This document shows positions 26,717-33,341 of a stretch of 64,000 bases of DNA, in pieces. The notes under the pieces were generated by a model that did no database searches, was not told the DNA's origin, and was given only the letters and a program-made list of their open reading frames with translations. Numbering within the stretch: position 1 is the stretch's first letter; each line of letters opens with the position of its first letter. A program made the translations under genes and the position numbers. The stretch comes from Pseudomonas pudica (GTDB taxonomy: Bacteria; Pseudomonadota; Gammaproteobacteria; Pseudomonadales; Pseudomonadaceae): positions 41,978 to 105,977 of the forward strand of contig NZ_JADLJS010000017.1 in the NCBI RefSeq assembly GCF_015680405.1, in the 5' to 3' direction.

Positions 26717-28044
26717 ATTCAGTGATCGTCGTCGATGATGAAGCCAGTATCCGCACCGCAGTCGAGCAGTGGCTGAGCCTGTCCGGCTTCAGCGTGCAAC
26801 TGTTCGCCCGCGCCGAAGAATGCCTGGCACACCTGCCACGGCACTTTCCCGGGGTAATCATCAGCGATGTACGCATGCCGGGCATGGATGGCCTGCAGTT
26901 GCTCGAACGCCTGCAGGCGGACGACCCCGACTTGCCGGTGATCCTGCTGACCGGCCACGGCGATGTGCCCATGGCAGTGGAAGCCATGCGCAGCGGGGCC
27001 TACGACTTCCTGGAAAAACCCTTTACCCCGCAGCACCTGCTGGGCAGCCTGCGCCGGGCCCTGGAAAAGCGCCAGCTGGTCCTGGAGAACCGCCGGCTGC
27101 ACGAGCAGGCCGACCTCAAGTCACGCCTGGAAGGCACGTTGCTGGGCATGTCCCAGGGCCTGCAACAGCTGCGTCGGCAAGTGCTGGACCTGGCCAGCCT
27201 GCCGGTCAATGTGCTGATTCGCGGCGAAACCGGCAGTGGCAAGGAGCGCGTGGCCCGCTGCCTGCACGATTTTGGCCCGCGCGCTGGCAAGCCGTTCGTC
27301 GCCCTCAACTGTGCAGCCATCCCCGAGTCGCTGTTCGAGGCCGAGCTGTTCGGCCATGAAAGCGGCGCCTTTACCGGGGCCCAAGGCAAGCGCATCGGCA
27401 AGCTGGAGTACGCCAACGGTGGCACGGTGTTCCTCGACGAAATCGAAAGCATGCCACTGGCCCAACAGGCCAAGCTGCTGCGGGTGATCCAGGAACAGAA
27501 ACTGGAGCGTCTGGGGGCCAACCAGAGCATCAGCGTCGACCTGCGCATCATTGCCGCGACCAAGCCCGACCTGCTCGAAGAAGCACGTGCCGGGCGCTTC
27601 CGCGAAGACCTTGCCTATCGCCTGAACGTGGCGGAGCTGCGCCTGGCGCCATTGCGTGAACGGCGTGAGGACATTCCACTGCTGTTCGAGCACTTCGCCC
27701 GTGCCGCCGCCGAAAAGCTTGGCCGCGCAGCCCCACCACTGTCGGGCGCGCAACTGGCGCAGCTGCTGTCGCACGACTGGCCGGGCAACGTGCGTGAACT
27801 GGCCAATGCGGCGGAACGCCATGCGTTGGGGCTGGGCTCGCCCAACATAGAGGTGGCGCCTGCCGGGCAGTCGTTGAGCGAACAGATGGAAGCGTTCGAG
27901 GCGCAATGCCTGCGCGCGGCGCTGCGCCAGCACGGGGGCGCGATCAATGCGGTGATGGAAACGCTGCAGCTGCCACGGCGCACGCTGAACGAGAAGATGC
28001 AGCGGCATGGGTTGGTGCGCGAGGATTTTGTTGGGCGGGAATGA
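26710..28044 (+). CDS. dctD: DctD-type sigma-54-dependent response regulator
   Basis: This 444-residue NtrC-family activator has a receiver domain with Asp53 in IISDVRMPG and Lys103, a AAA+ domain with Walker A GETGSGKE (172-179), GAFTGA loop (219-224) and Walker B GGTVFLDEIE (237-246), and a Fis-type helix-turn-helix at about 400-440. All residues for sigma-54 activation are present. The next gene downstream has a sigma-54 promoter, so it is the obvious target. It overlaps dctB. Confidence 0.93.
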   Translation: MLNSVIVVDDEASIRTAVEQWLSLSGFSVQLFARAEECLAHLPRHFPGVIISDVRMPGMDGLQLLERLQADDPDLPVILLTGHGDVPMAVEAMRSGAYDFLEKPFTPQHLLGSLRRALEKRQLVLENRRLHEQADLKSRLEGTLLGMSQGLQQLRRQVLDLASLPVNVLIRGETGSGKERVARCLHDFGPRAGKPFVALNCAAIPESLFEAELFGHESGAFTGAQGKRIGKLEYANGGTVFLDEIESMPLAQQAKLLRVIQEQKLERLGANQSISVDLRIIAATKPDLLEEARAGRFREDLAYRLNVAELRLAPLRERREDIPLLFEHFARAAAEKLGRAAPPLSGAQLAQLLSHDWPGNVRELANAAERHALGLGSPNIEVAPAGQSLSEQMEAFEAQCLRAALRQHGGAINAVMETLQLPRRTLNEKMQRHGLVREDFVGRE

Positions 28045-28057
28045 GCGGAAATCCGCT
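28044..28057. promoter_or_regulatory. possible DctD upstream activating site
   Basis: AGCGGA-AA-TCCGCT is a perfect 14-base palindrome at the stop codon of dctD, about 190 bases upstream of the sigma-54 promoter. That distance suits an enhancer site. The assignment is inference. Confidence 0.3.
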
Positions 28058-28123
28058 TATCGCGCCCGGCCACTAAGCAAATAACCGCTCATTAGCCGGA
28101 TTCTGTTGGCGCTGCCTTCCAGG

Positions 28124-28226
28124 CTTTCGCGGGCACGCCCGCTCCCACAGAGAAACGCGAAGAGTCAGACGTCACGCGGTCCCTGTGCGAGCGGGCGTGC
28201 CTACCAAGGGGCGCGCAGCGCCCCCA
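28124..28226. repeat. REP pair
   Basis: TTTCGCGGGCACGCCCGCTC and the inverted GAGCGGGCGTGCC flank a GCGCGCAGCGCC hairpin, between dctD and the permease gene, immediately upstream of the sigma-54 promoter. Confidence 0.8.
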
Positions 28227-28247
28227 TTTGAAGCCCAATGCACCCAT

Positions 28248-28264
28248 TTGGCACACCTTCTGCA
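28248..28264 (+). promoter_or_regulatory. sigma-54 (RpoN) promoter of the permease gene
   Basis: TTGGCACACCTTCTGCA has the invariant GG (28250-28251) and GC (28262-28263) separated by exactly ten bases and matches TTGGCAC-N5-TTGCA except for one base. It lies 60 bases upstream of the permease start. Confidence 0.9.
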
Positions 28265-28323
28265 ATTGCCTTGGCAAGCTGCGCCACGGCGCGCTCCACA
28301 AAAACAACGAGAAGGTATCCCTG

Positions 28324-29643
28324 ATGGATAATGCCACCTCCCTGCCAGCCGGGGCGTCCACCGCGCCTGCCACAGAAAAAACCACCGCCAGCCGCCTGAA
28401 GTCGATCTTCAGCGGGTCCATAGGCAACATGGTCGAATGGTACGACTGGTACGTCTACGCCGCATTCTCGCTGTACTTCGCCAAGGCCTTCTTCCCTGCT
28501 GGCGATTCCACCGCACAGTTGCTCAATACCGCCGCGATCTTCGCCGTGGGCTTCCTCATGCGCCCGATCGGTGGCTGGCTGATGGGCCTGTACGCCGACC
28601 GCAAAGGCCGCAAGGCCGCGTTGATGGCCTCCGTGCTGCTGATGTGTGCAGGCTCGCTGGTCATCGCCCTGACCCCGGGCTACGAAACCATCGGCGTCGC
28701 CGCACCAATCCTGCTGGTCATCGCACGCCTGATGCAGGGCCTGTCGGTGGGTGGCGAATACGGCACCTCTGCTACCTACCTGAGTGAAATGGCCAGCAAG
28801 GACCGCCGTGGCTTCTTCTCCAGCTTCCAGTACGTGACCCTGATCTCCGGCCAGCTCATCGCCCTGGCGGTACTGATCGTGCTGCAACAGACCCTGACCA
28901 CCGAGCAGCTGTATGCCTGGGGCTGGCGCGTACCGTTCGTGATCGGTGCGCTGTGCGCCGTGGTGGCCCTCTACCTGCGTCGCGGCATGGAAGAAACCGC
29001 CTCCTTCACCAAGAAGGAAAAGGCCAAGGAAAGCCTGATGCGCACCCTGCTGCGCCACCCCAAGGAGCTGATGACCGTGGTCGGCCTGACCATGGGCGGC
29101 ACCCTGGCCTTCTACACCTACACCACCTACATGCAGAAGTACTTGGTCAACACCGTGGGCATGAGCATCAGCGACTCGACCACCATCTCGGCCGCCACGC
29201 TGTTCCTGTTCATGTGCCTGCAGCCGGTGATCGGTGGCCTGTCCGACAAGATCGGTCGGCGCCCGATCCTGATCGCCTTCGGCGTGCTCGGCACCCTGTT
29301 CACCGTACCGATCCTCAGCACCCTGCACACCATCCAGACATGGTGGGGCGCGTTCTTCCTGATCATGGCGGCGCTGATCATCGTCAGCGGCTACACCTCG
29401 ATCAACGCAGTGGTCAAAGCCGAGCTGTTCCCAACCGAAATCCGCGCCCTGGGCGTGGGCCTGCCGTACGCCCTGACCGTGTCGATCTTCGGCGGCACCG
29501 CCGAGTACGTGGCCCTGTGGTTCAAGAGCGCCGGCATGGAGAGCGGCTTCTACTGGTACGTCACCGCCTGCATCGCCTGCTCGCTGCTGGTTTACGCGAC
29601 CATGAAGGACACCAAGCAGCACTCGCGGATTACCACCGAGTGA
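28324..29643 (+). CDS. kgtP: MFS alpha-ketoglutarate/dicarboxylate permease (MHS family)
   Basis: This 439-residue transporter of the metabolite:H+ symporter group has twelve helices. Family signatures include GNMVEWYDWYVYAAFSLYFAKAFFP near the N-terminus and RPIGGWLMGLYADRKGRK in loop 2-3. It resembles KgtP-type alpha-ketoglutarate permeases. GAAGG precedes the ATG at 28324. Transcription should come from the sigma-54 promoter at 28248 under the adjacent DctB/DctD pair. A rho-independent terminator follows. Confidence 0.88.
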   Translation: MDNATSLPAGASTAPATEKTTASRLKSIFSGSIGNMVEWYDWYVYAAFSLYFAKAFFPAGDSTAQLLNTAAIFAVGFLMRPIGGWLMGLYADRKGRKAALMASVLLMCAGSLVIALTPGYETIGVAAPILLVIARLMQGLSVGGEYGTSATYLSEMASKDRRGFFSSFQYVTLISGQLIALAVLIVLQQTLTTEQLYAWGWRVPFVIGALCAVVALYLRRGMEETASFTKKEKAKESLMRTLLRHPKELMTVVGLTMGGTLAFYTYTTYMQKYLVNTVGMSISDSTTISAATLFLFMCLQPVIGGLSDKIGRRPILIAFGVLGTLFTVPILSTLHTIQTWWGAFFLIMAALIIVSGYTSINAVVKAELFPTEIRALGVGLPYALTVSIFGGTAEYVALWFKSAGMESGFYWYVTACIACSLLVYATMKDTKQHSRITTE

Positions 29644-29664
29644 TGCTGGCCTGGCAGTACTGAA

Positions 29665-29699
29665 AAGGGGCGCTCCAGTGCATGGGGCGCCCCTTTTTT
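29665..29699 (+). terminator. Rho-independent terminator after the permease gene
   Basis: AAGGGGCGC and GCGCCCCTT pair across a 13-base loop and are followed by a T run. Confidence 0.9.
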
Positions 29700-29757
29700 G
29701 TGATATGCGGCAGCCTGTGAGCCGAGTGACGGCCTTATTCGGCTCATGGGACGGATC

Positions 29758-29829
29758 ATGAATAGCCCCTTGTGGATCTGGCAGCAACCTGCCTGGCCAC
29801 GTTTCACCTGGCAAAACGAAGCCATCATC
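29758..29829 (+). pseudogene. 5' remnant of a Fic-family protein gene (DUF4172)
   Basis: The first 24 codons read MNSPLWIWQQPAWPRFTWQN plus four more, closely resembling the N-terminus of Fic proteins with a DUF4172 domain (WIWQ...WPHF.W). After about position 29829 similarity ends abruptly and the frame continues only to a stop at 29938. It is interpreted as the stump left by a deletion whose other end is in the facing gene remnant at 29826-29918. Confidence 0.6.
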
Positions 29830-29918
29830 GACAGCAAATCACCCGCCGTTTCGCCATGGGTGGTAGCGCACATCTTCATGACCCAGAAGGCGAAGGTGAT
29901 TTGCGGAAGTTTGTTCAT
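29826..29918 (-). pseudogene. 5' remnant of a COG4705-like membrane protein gene
   Basis: Read on the minus strand, the first 31 codons begin MNKLPQITFAFWVMKMCATT, then HGETAGDLLSM, resembling the N-terminus of the COG4705 family of membrane-anchored proteins (FWIIKILATTLGETGGD type). GGAG precedes the ATG. The sequence then runs into the inverted Fic remnant, so only the first part of the gene survives. Confidence 0.55.
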
Positions 29919-29974
29919 TGTTGTGCCGCTCCGATTTTGAGGTGCGGCGATGGTGCTGAGCAGCATTTGAAAAA

Positions 29975-30262
29975 TCGGTTGGTGATGTATGAAAAATGCG
30001 TTCAGCAGCCCTCTGTGAAAGATTTTTCATCCTTAACGCCCCATTAATTCCACCCCCTCAAGCTGAAATAGCTGGCAGAACCTCGGCGTATGGGCAGGCA
30101 CATCCTGGGCCAGAACCGCTGCCAGTGCCACAAGATCCACGCCAATCTATATCGAATTATTCGATTTTTAAGCACTATTATTTGCGCTTTTTAATCAAAT
30201 TAATCGGCGTAGGATTAAACCCATAGAAACAAACAACCTCAAGTAACCCTGGAGCAACGACC
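29975..30262. promoter_or_regulatory. AT-rich leader region before the repeat-protein gene
   Basis: No gene is seen. The last 110 bases (about 30150-30240) are markedly AT-rich compared with the surroundings and probably contain the promoter of the repeat protein. GGAG lies eight bases before its ATG. Confidence 0.4.
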
Positions 30263-30667
30263 ATGAAAAACAAACTGATCCTCACCCTGGCCCTCTCGAT
30301 TTTCGCTGCTGGTGCCTTCGCCGAAGATGGCTTCAACCGTACTAACGCGCACACCTTCGCAGCGACCCAGAGCCAATCAGCTGCCTACGCTGAAGATGGC
30401 TTCGACCGTACTGGCGGCCAGCGTTTCGCCGAAGACGGCTTCGACCGCACTGGCGGCCAGCGTTTCGCCGAAGACGGCTTCGACCGCACCGGCGGCCAAC
30501 GTTTCGCTGAAGACGGCTTCGACCGCACCGGCGGCCAACGTTTCGCCGAAGACGGCTTCGACCGCACTGGCGGCCAACGTTTTGCTGAAGACGGCTTCGA
30601 CCGCACTGGCGGCCAGCGCTTCGCCGAAGACGGCTTCGACCGCACCAACGCCCACCGCATCAGCTGA
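30263..30667 (+). CDS. secreted protein with 13-residue tandem repeats
   Basis: This 134-residue protein has a Sec signal peptide (MKNKLILTLALSIFAAGAFA). The mature part starts EDGFNRTNAHTFA, followed by a 10-residue linker, six identical EDGFDRTGGQRFA units (residues 44-121) and a closing EDGFDRTNAHRIS. The first and last units share the NAH ending, like capping repeats. The repeats are acidic and aromatic at fixed positions (E-D-G-F-D-R-T). No function is recognised. It is a monocistron with its own AT-rich upstream region and terminator. Confidence 0.85.
   Translation: MKNKLILTLALSIFAAGAFAEDGFNRTNAHTFAATQSQSAAYAEDGFDRTGGQRFAEDGFDRTGGQRFAEDGFDRTGGQRFAEDGFDRTGGQRFAEDGFDRTGGQRFAEDGFDRTGGQRFAEDGFDRTNAHRIS
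30392..30664 (+). repeat. 39-bp coding minisatellite, seven units
   Basis: Seven consecutive 39-base units encode the 13-residue repeat. Units differ mainly at synonymous third positions (for example GCC/GCT, GGC/GGT), and only the last differs in protein sequence. Copy number may vary by slippage or recombination without shifting the frame. Confidence 0.95.
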
Positions 30668-30685
30668 GCCCTGATGCGAGCACCC

Positions 30686-30710
30686 AGCCCGGCTTCGGCC
30701 GGGCTTGATC
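30686..30710 (+). terminator. hairpin terminator with UUCG loop
   Basis: AGCCCGGC-TTCG-GCCGGGCT is a perfect 8-bp stem closing a TTCG tetraloop, just after the repeat-protein gene. The following T run is weak. Confidence 0.75.
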
Positions 30711-30785
30711 ATTTGCAGGCGGGCACAGGCTTGGCACACTAGGCGCCTTGTCCACCAGGAGGTAGGGCCTTCAAGCCCAGCACAG

Positions 30786-31391
30786 ATGTATTACTACGAA
30801 CCCGCCAAAGGCCACGGCCTGCCCCACGACCCGTTCAACGCCATCGTCGGCCCCCGCCCTATCGGCTGGATCTCCTCACAGGACCGCGAAGGCCGCCTGA
30901 ACCTGGCTCCCTACAGCTTCTTCAACGCCTTCAACTACATCCCGCCGATCATCGGTTTCTGCAGCGTCGGGCGCAAAGACAGCCTGAACAACATCGAGCA
31001 GACCGGCGAGTTCGTCTGGAACCTTGCCACCCGCTCGTTGGCCGAGCAGATGAACCAGAGCTGCGCACCGGTTGCCGCCGAGATAAACGAATTTGAATTG
31101 AGCGGCCTCACCGCCAAGCCGTCGAGCATCGTCAATGTGCCGCGTGTCGGCGAAACCCCGGTAGCCTTCGAGTGCAAGGTCAGCCAGATCGTCCAGCTCA
31201 AGCGGGCCGACCAGGAACTGGTGCCCAGCTGGCTGATCCTGGGTGAGGTGGTGGCGGTGCACATTGCCGAGCACCTGTTGAAGAACGGCATCTACGATAC
31301 CGCTGCCGCCGAGCCGATCCTGCGTGGCGGTGGCCCGGCAGACTATTTCGAGCTGGGCAACCTGTTCAAGATGGCCCGCCCGCCGGCCTGA
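30786..31391 (+). CDS. flavin reductase-like FMN-binding protein
   Basis: This 201-residue protein of the flavin reductase/NADH-FMN oxidoreductase-like (DIM6/NTAB) family contains VGPRPIGWISS and LNLAPYSFFNAFNYIPPIIGF, the FMN-binding region, and ends with a typical RGGGPADYFELG segment. The reaction is unknown; homologues are annotated as flavoprotein oxidoreductases. The ATG at 30786 has only a distant GGAGG (about 20 bases upstream), and no in-frame alternative start lies closer to it. Confidence 0.85.
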   Translation: MYYYEPAKGHGLPHDPFNAIVGPRPIGWISSQDREGRLNLAPYSFFNAFNYIPPIIGFCSVGRKDSLNNIEQTGEFVWNLATRSLAEQMNQSCAPVAAEINEFELSGLTAKPSSIVNVPRVGETPVAFECKVSQIVQLKRADQELVPSWLILGEVVAVHIAEHLLKNGIYDTAAAEPILRGGGPADYFELGNLFKMARPPA

Positions 31392-31625
31392 TCACCAGAT
31401 CAGCTCACCCTCTTCGCTGACGCCCTGCAGGCGTTGCAGCTCGGCCGTGGCCGCTTCGTCGGCAGCCACGGCACCCTTGAACACCTGGCCGTCGAGAATC
31501 TTGTGAAAGCGCGGCGCGCCGCCCATACCCAGGGCCTTGACCGCGATGGCCGCGGTGTAGCCACCACCTTCCACCGGGACCATCGCCGAAACCGCTTCGA
31601 AATGCTGGAATTCCCTACGTGCCAT
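31392..31625 (-). CDS. small protein of unknown function
   Basis: This 77-residue soluble protein, beginning MARREFQHFEAVSAMVPVEG, has compact globular composition and looks like a real conserved small protein. I do not recognise a family. The ribosome site is weak. Its stop codon directly abuts the end of the convergent flavoprotein gene, with no spacer. Confidence 0.6.
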   Translation of the reverse strand: MARREFQHFEAVSAMVPVEGGGYTAAIAVKALGMGGAPRFHKILDGQVFKGAVAADEAATAELQRLQGVSEEGELIW

Positions 31626-31670
31626 GTTGCTATCCGCTTCGTTGATCGGGGGCCGGCATTTTACCTTATT

Positions 31671-31791
31671 TGCCCGTACCGGCCTCATCGCCGGCAAGCC
31701 AGCTCCCACAGGGTCATCACAGGTCTTAAGGGCGGTGCAGCACCTGTGGGAGCTGGCTTGCCGGCGATGAGGCCGGTACAGGCAACACCTC
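31671..31791. repeat. REP pair (GCCGGCAAGCC type)
   Basis: GTACCGGCCTCATCGCCGGC...CTCCCACAGG and its inverted copy ending in GATGAGGCCGGTAC. It fills the gap between two minus-strand genes. Confidence 0.9.
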
Positions 31792-32083
31792 AATCAAAGG
31801 TATGCAGATCCAGGCTGCTGACCACCTGCGCCTGTACCAACTCACCAAACACTTCCAGCGTCGGCGAAGCAAAGTAGCCACTCATCGCCTGCTGGTCTTG
31901 CCAGCTGCCACTGAGCAACCATAAATCGGCATCAGCCTGCGAACGTTGCACCGTGAAACTCAGGCAGCCCGGCGCCCGCAGTGAGGGCTCGAGCAGGTCA
32001 CGCAGGCGCGCGCCCAGCTCCGCCGAGCGCCCGCTGCTGGCACGGATGAAAGCAAGGTGGGTGACCGGTTGTGTCGGGGTCAT
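31790..32083 (-). CDS. putative quinol monooxygenase (ABM domain)
   Basis: This 97-residue protein of the antibiotic biosynthesis monooxygenase (ABM) superfamily has THLAFIRASSGRSAELGARLRDLLEPSLRAPGCLSFTVQRS and a WQDQQAMSGYFASP segment, as in YgiN-type proteins. Such dimeric ferredoxin-like enzymes act without cofactors on quinols or electrophiles. AAGGAG precedes the ATG by eight bases. It is divergent from an AraC regulator across a long palindrome. Confidence 0.85.
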   Translation of the reverse strand: MTPTQPVTHLAFIRASSGRSAELGARLRDLLEPSLRAPGCLSFTVQRSQADADLWLLSGSWQDQQAMSGYFASPTLEVFGELVQAQVVSSLDLHTFD

Positions 32084-32171
32084 TGCACAATCTCCTTGAA
32101 GCAGGCGGACGGAAAAGCCAGGCTGCCAAGGTTAGGGCCTCACCCGCGCGACGCGTTAGGCCATTACTGCT

Positions 32172-32217
32172 CGCCGATTGCCTGATCCTGCAGCGCGGCA
32201 GGATCAGGCAATCGGCG
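32172..32217. repeat. 46-bp perfect inverted repeat (20-bp arms)
   Basis: Left arm CGCCGATTGCCTGATCCTGC (32172-32191), spacer AGCGCG, right arm its exact reverse complement (32198-32217). It lies midway between the divergent ABM and AraC genes. There is no T run, so it is not a standard terminator. It may be an operator or an mRNA hairpin. Confidence 0.95.
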
Positions 32218-32285
32218 TGCAGCTTTTGACTAGCGCCCGCCATTGCCCAAACCTATGCTGCGTCGGTCAGTAGAGGAAAGCCACC

Positions 32286-33206
32286 ATGACCATCGCCACG
32301 TCCATCGACCCGAGCCTGGAACTTCAACGCCAGGAGCTGGCCGAGCTGATCCGCCGCCACGCAGGGGAGCCTCACGGCCCGGCATCGGCCATCGATGACC
32401 TGTACCTGGTGCGCTACACCGAAAACGTGCGCTCGGTACCGACCCTGGCACAACCCGCGCTGTGTATCCTCGCCCAGGGCAGCAAAAGCTTGTTCCTCGG
32501 TGACGAGCAGTACGCTTACGACCCGCTGCACTACATGGTGGTCTCGGTAACCTTGCCGTTGAGCGCCGTGAGGCTGGACGCCAGCCCCGAGCACCCGAGC
32601 CTTGGCCTGCGCATGGACCTGGACCCGGCCGAAATCAGCCAGCTGATCGCCGAAAGCGGGCCGATGCTGGTGCCCAACCGGCCTTCCGGGCGTGGCTTGT
32701 ATGTGGAAAGAACCGATGCCGCGCTGCTCGACGCCCTGCTGCGGCTGATCCGCCTGCTGGATACCCCGCGCGACATCGCGATGCTGGCGCCGCTGTTCCG
32801 TCGGGAGATTCTGTACCGCCTGCTGCGTGGGCCGCAGGGCTATCGGTTGTACGAAATCGCCTTGGCCAACAGCCAGACCCACCGGGTTTGCCAGGCGATC
32901 ACCTGGCTCAATCAGAACTACCAGTTGCCTTTGCGCATCGAGGATCTGGCGCGGGAGGTCAACCTAAGCACCTCGACCTTGCACCACCGATTCAAGGCCG
33001 TGACGTCGATGAGCCCGTTGCAGTACCAGAAGCAACTGCGCCTGCAGGAGGCGCGGCGATTGATGCTGAATGACGGGCTCGAGGCGGCGGTGGCGGCCTA
33101 CCGGGTGGGGTATGAAAGCCCGTCACAGTTCAGCCGTGAATACAGCCGGCTGTATGGCGCGCCGCCGATTCGTGATGTGGCAAGGTTGCGGGCGACTGCT
33201 GGCTGA
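32286..33206 (+). CDS. AraC family regulator (AraC_N type)
   Basis: The 306-residue protein has an N-terminal AraC_N domain (about 20-170, with QPALCILAQGSKSLFLGDEQYAYDPLHYMVVSV) and a C-terminal AraC DNA-binding domain (about 195-300, with LRIEDLAREVNLSTSTLHHRFKAVTSMSPLQYQKQLRLQEAR). Members often control a divergent oxidoreductase gene, here probably the ABM monooxygenase. GAGG precedes the ATG. Confidence 0.9.
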   Translation: MTIATSIDPSLELQRQELAELIRRHAGEPHGPASAIDDLYLVRYTENVRSVPTLAQPALCILAQGSKSLFLGDEQYAYDPLHYMVVSVTLPLSAVRLDASPEHPSLGLRMDLDPAEISQLIAESGPMLVPNRPSGRGLYVERTDAALLDALLRLIRLLDTPRDIAMLAPLFRREILYRLLRGPQGYRLYEIALANSQTHRVCQAITWLNQNYQLPLRIEDLAREVNLSTSTLHHRFKAVTSMSPLQYQKQLRLQEARRLMLNDGLEAAVAAYRVGYESPSQFSREYSRLYGAPPIRDVARLRATAG

Positions 33207-33219
33207 AATTTTGGCTGGC

Positions 33220-33328
33220 AGTACCGGCCTCTTCGCGGGCTTGCCCGCTCCCACAGGTACAGCACAACGTTCAGAGCCTGTGCAAAATCCTGTGGGAGCG
33301 GGCAAGCCCGCGAAAGGGCCGGTACAGA
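33220..33328. repeat. REP pair (GGGCTTGCCCGC type)
   Basis: GTACCGGCCTCTTCGCGGGC...CTCCCACAGG with its inverted copy ending near GGGCCGGTACAG, between two convergent genes. Confidence 0.9.
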
Positions 33329-33341
33329 CAATAGCTTCACT

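Noticed and set aside
28201..29814. Long minus-strand frame opposite the permease gene
   Set aside because: Antisense shadow of the MFS gene with biased composition and no family features.
30392..30664. 39-bp repeats considered as a CRISPR array
   Set aside because: Units are contiguous with no spacers and encode a regular peptide; no cas genes are present.
30377..30739. Minus-strand frames across the 39-bp repeats
   Set aside because: A repeat unit divisible by three keeps several frames open. Only the plus frame has a signal peptide, a ribosome site and synonymous variation.
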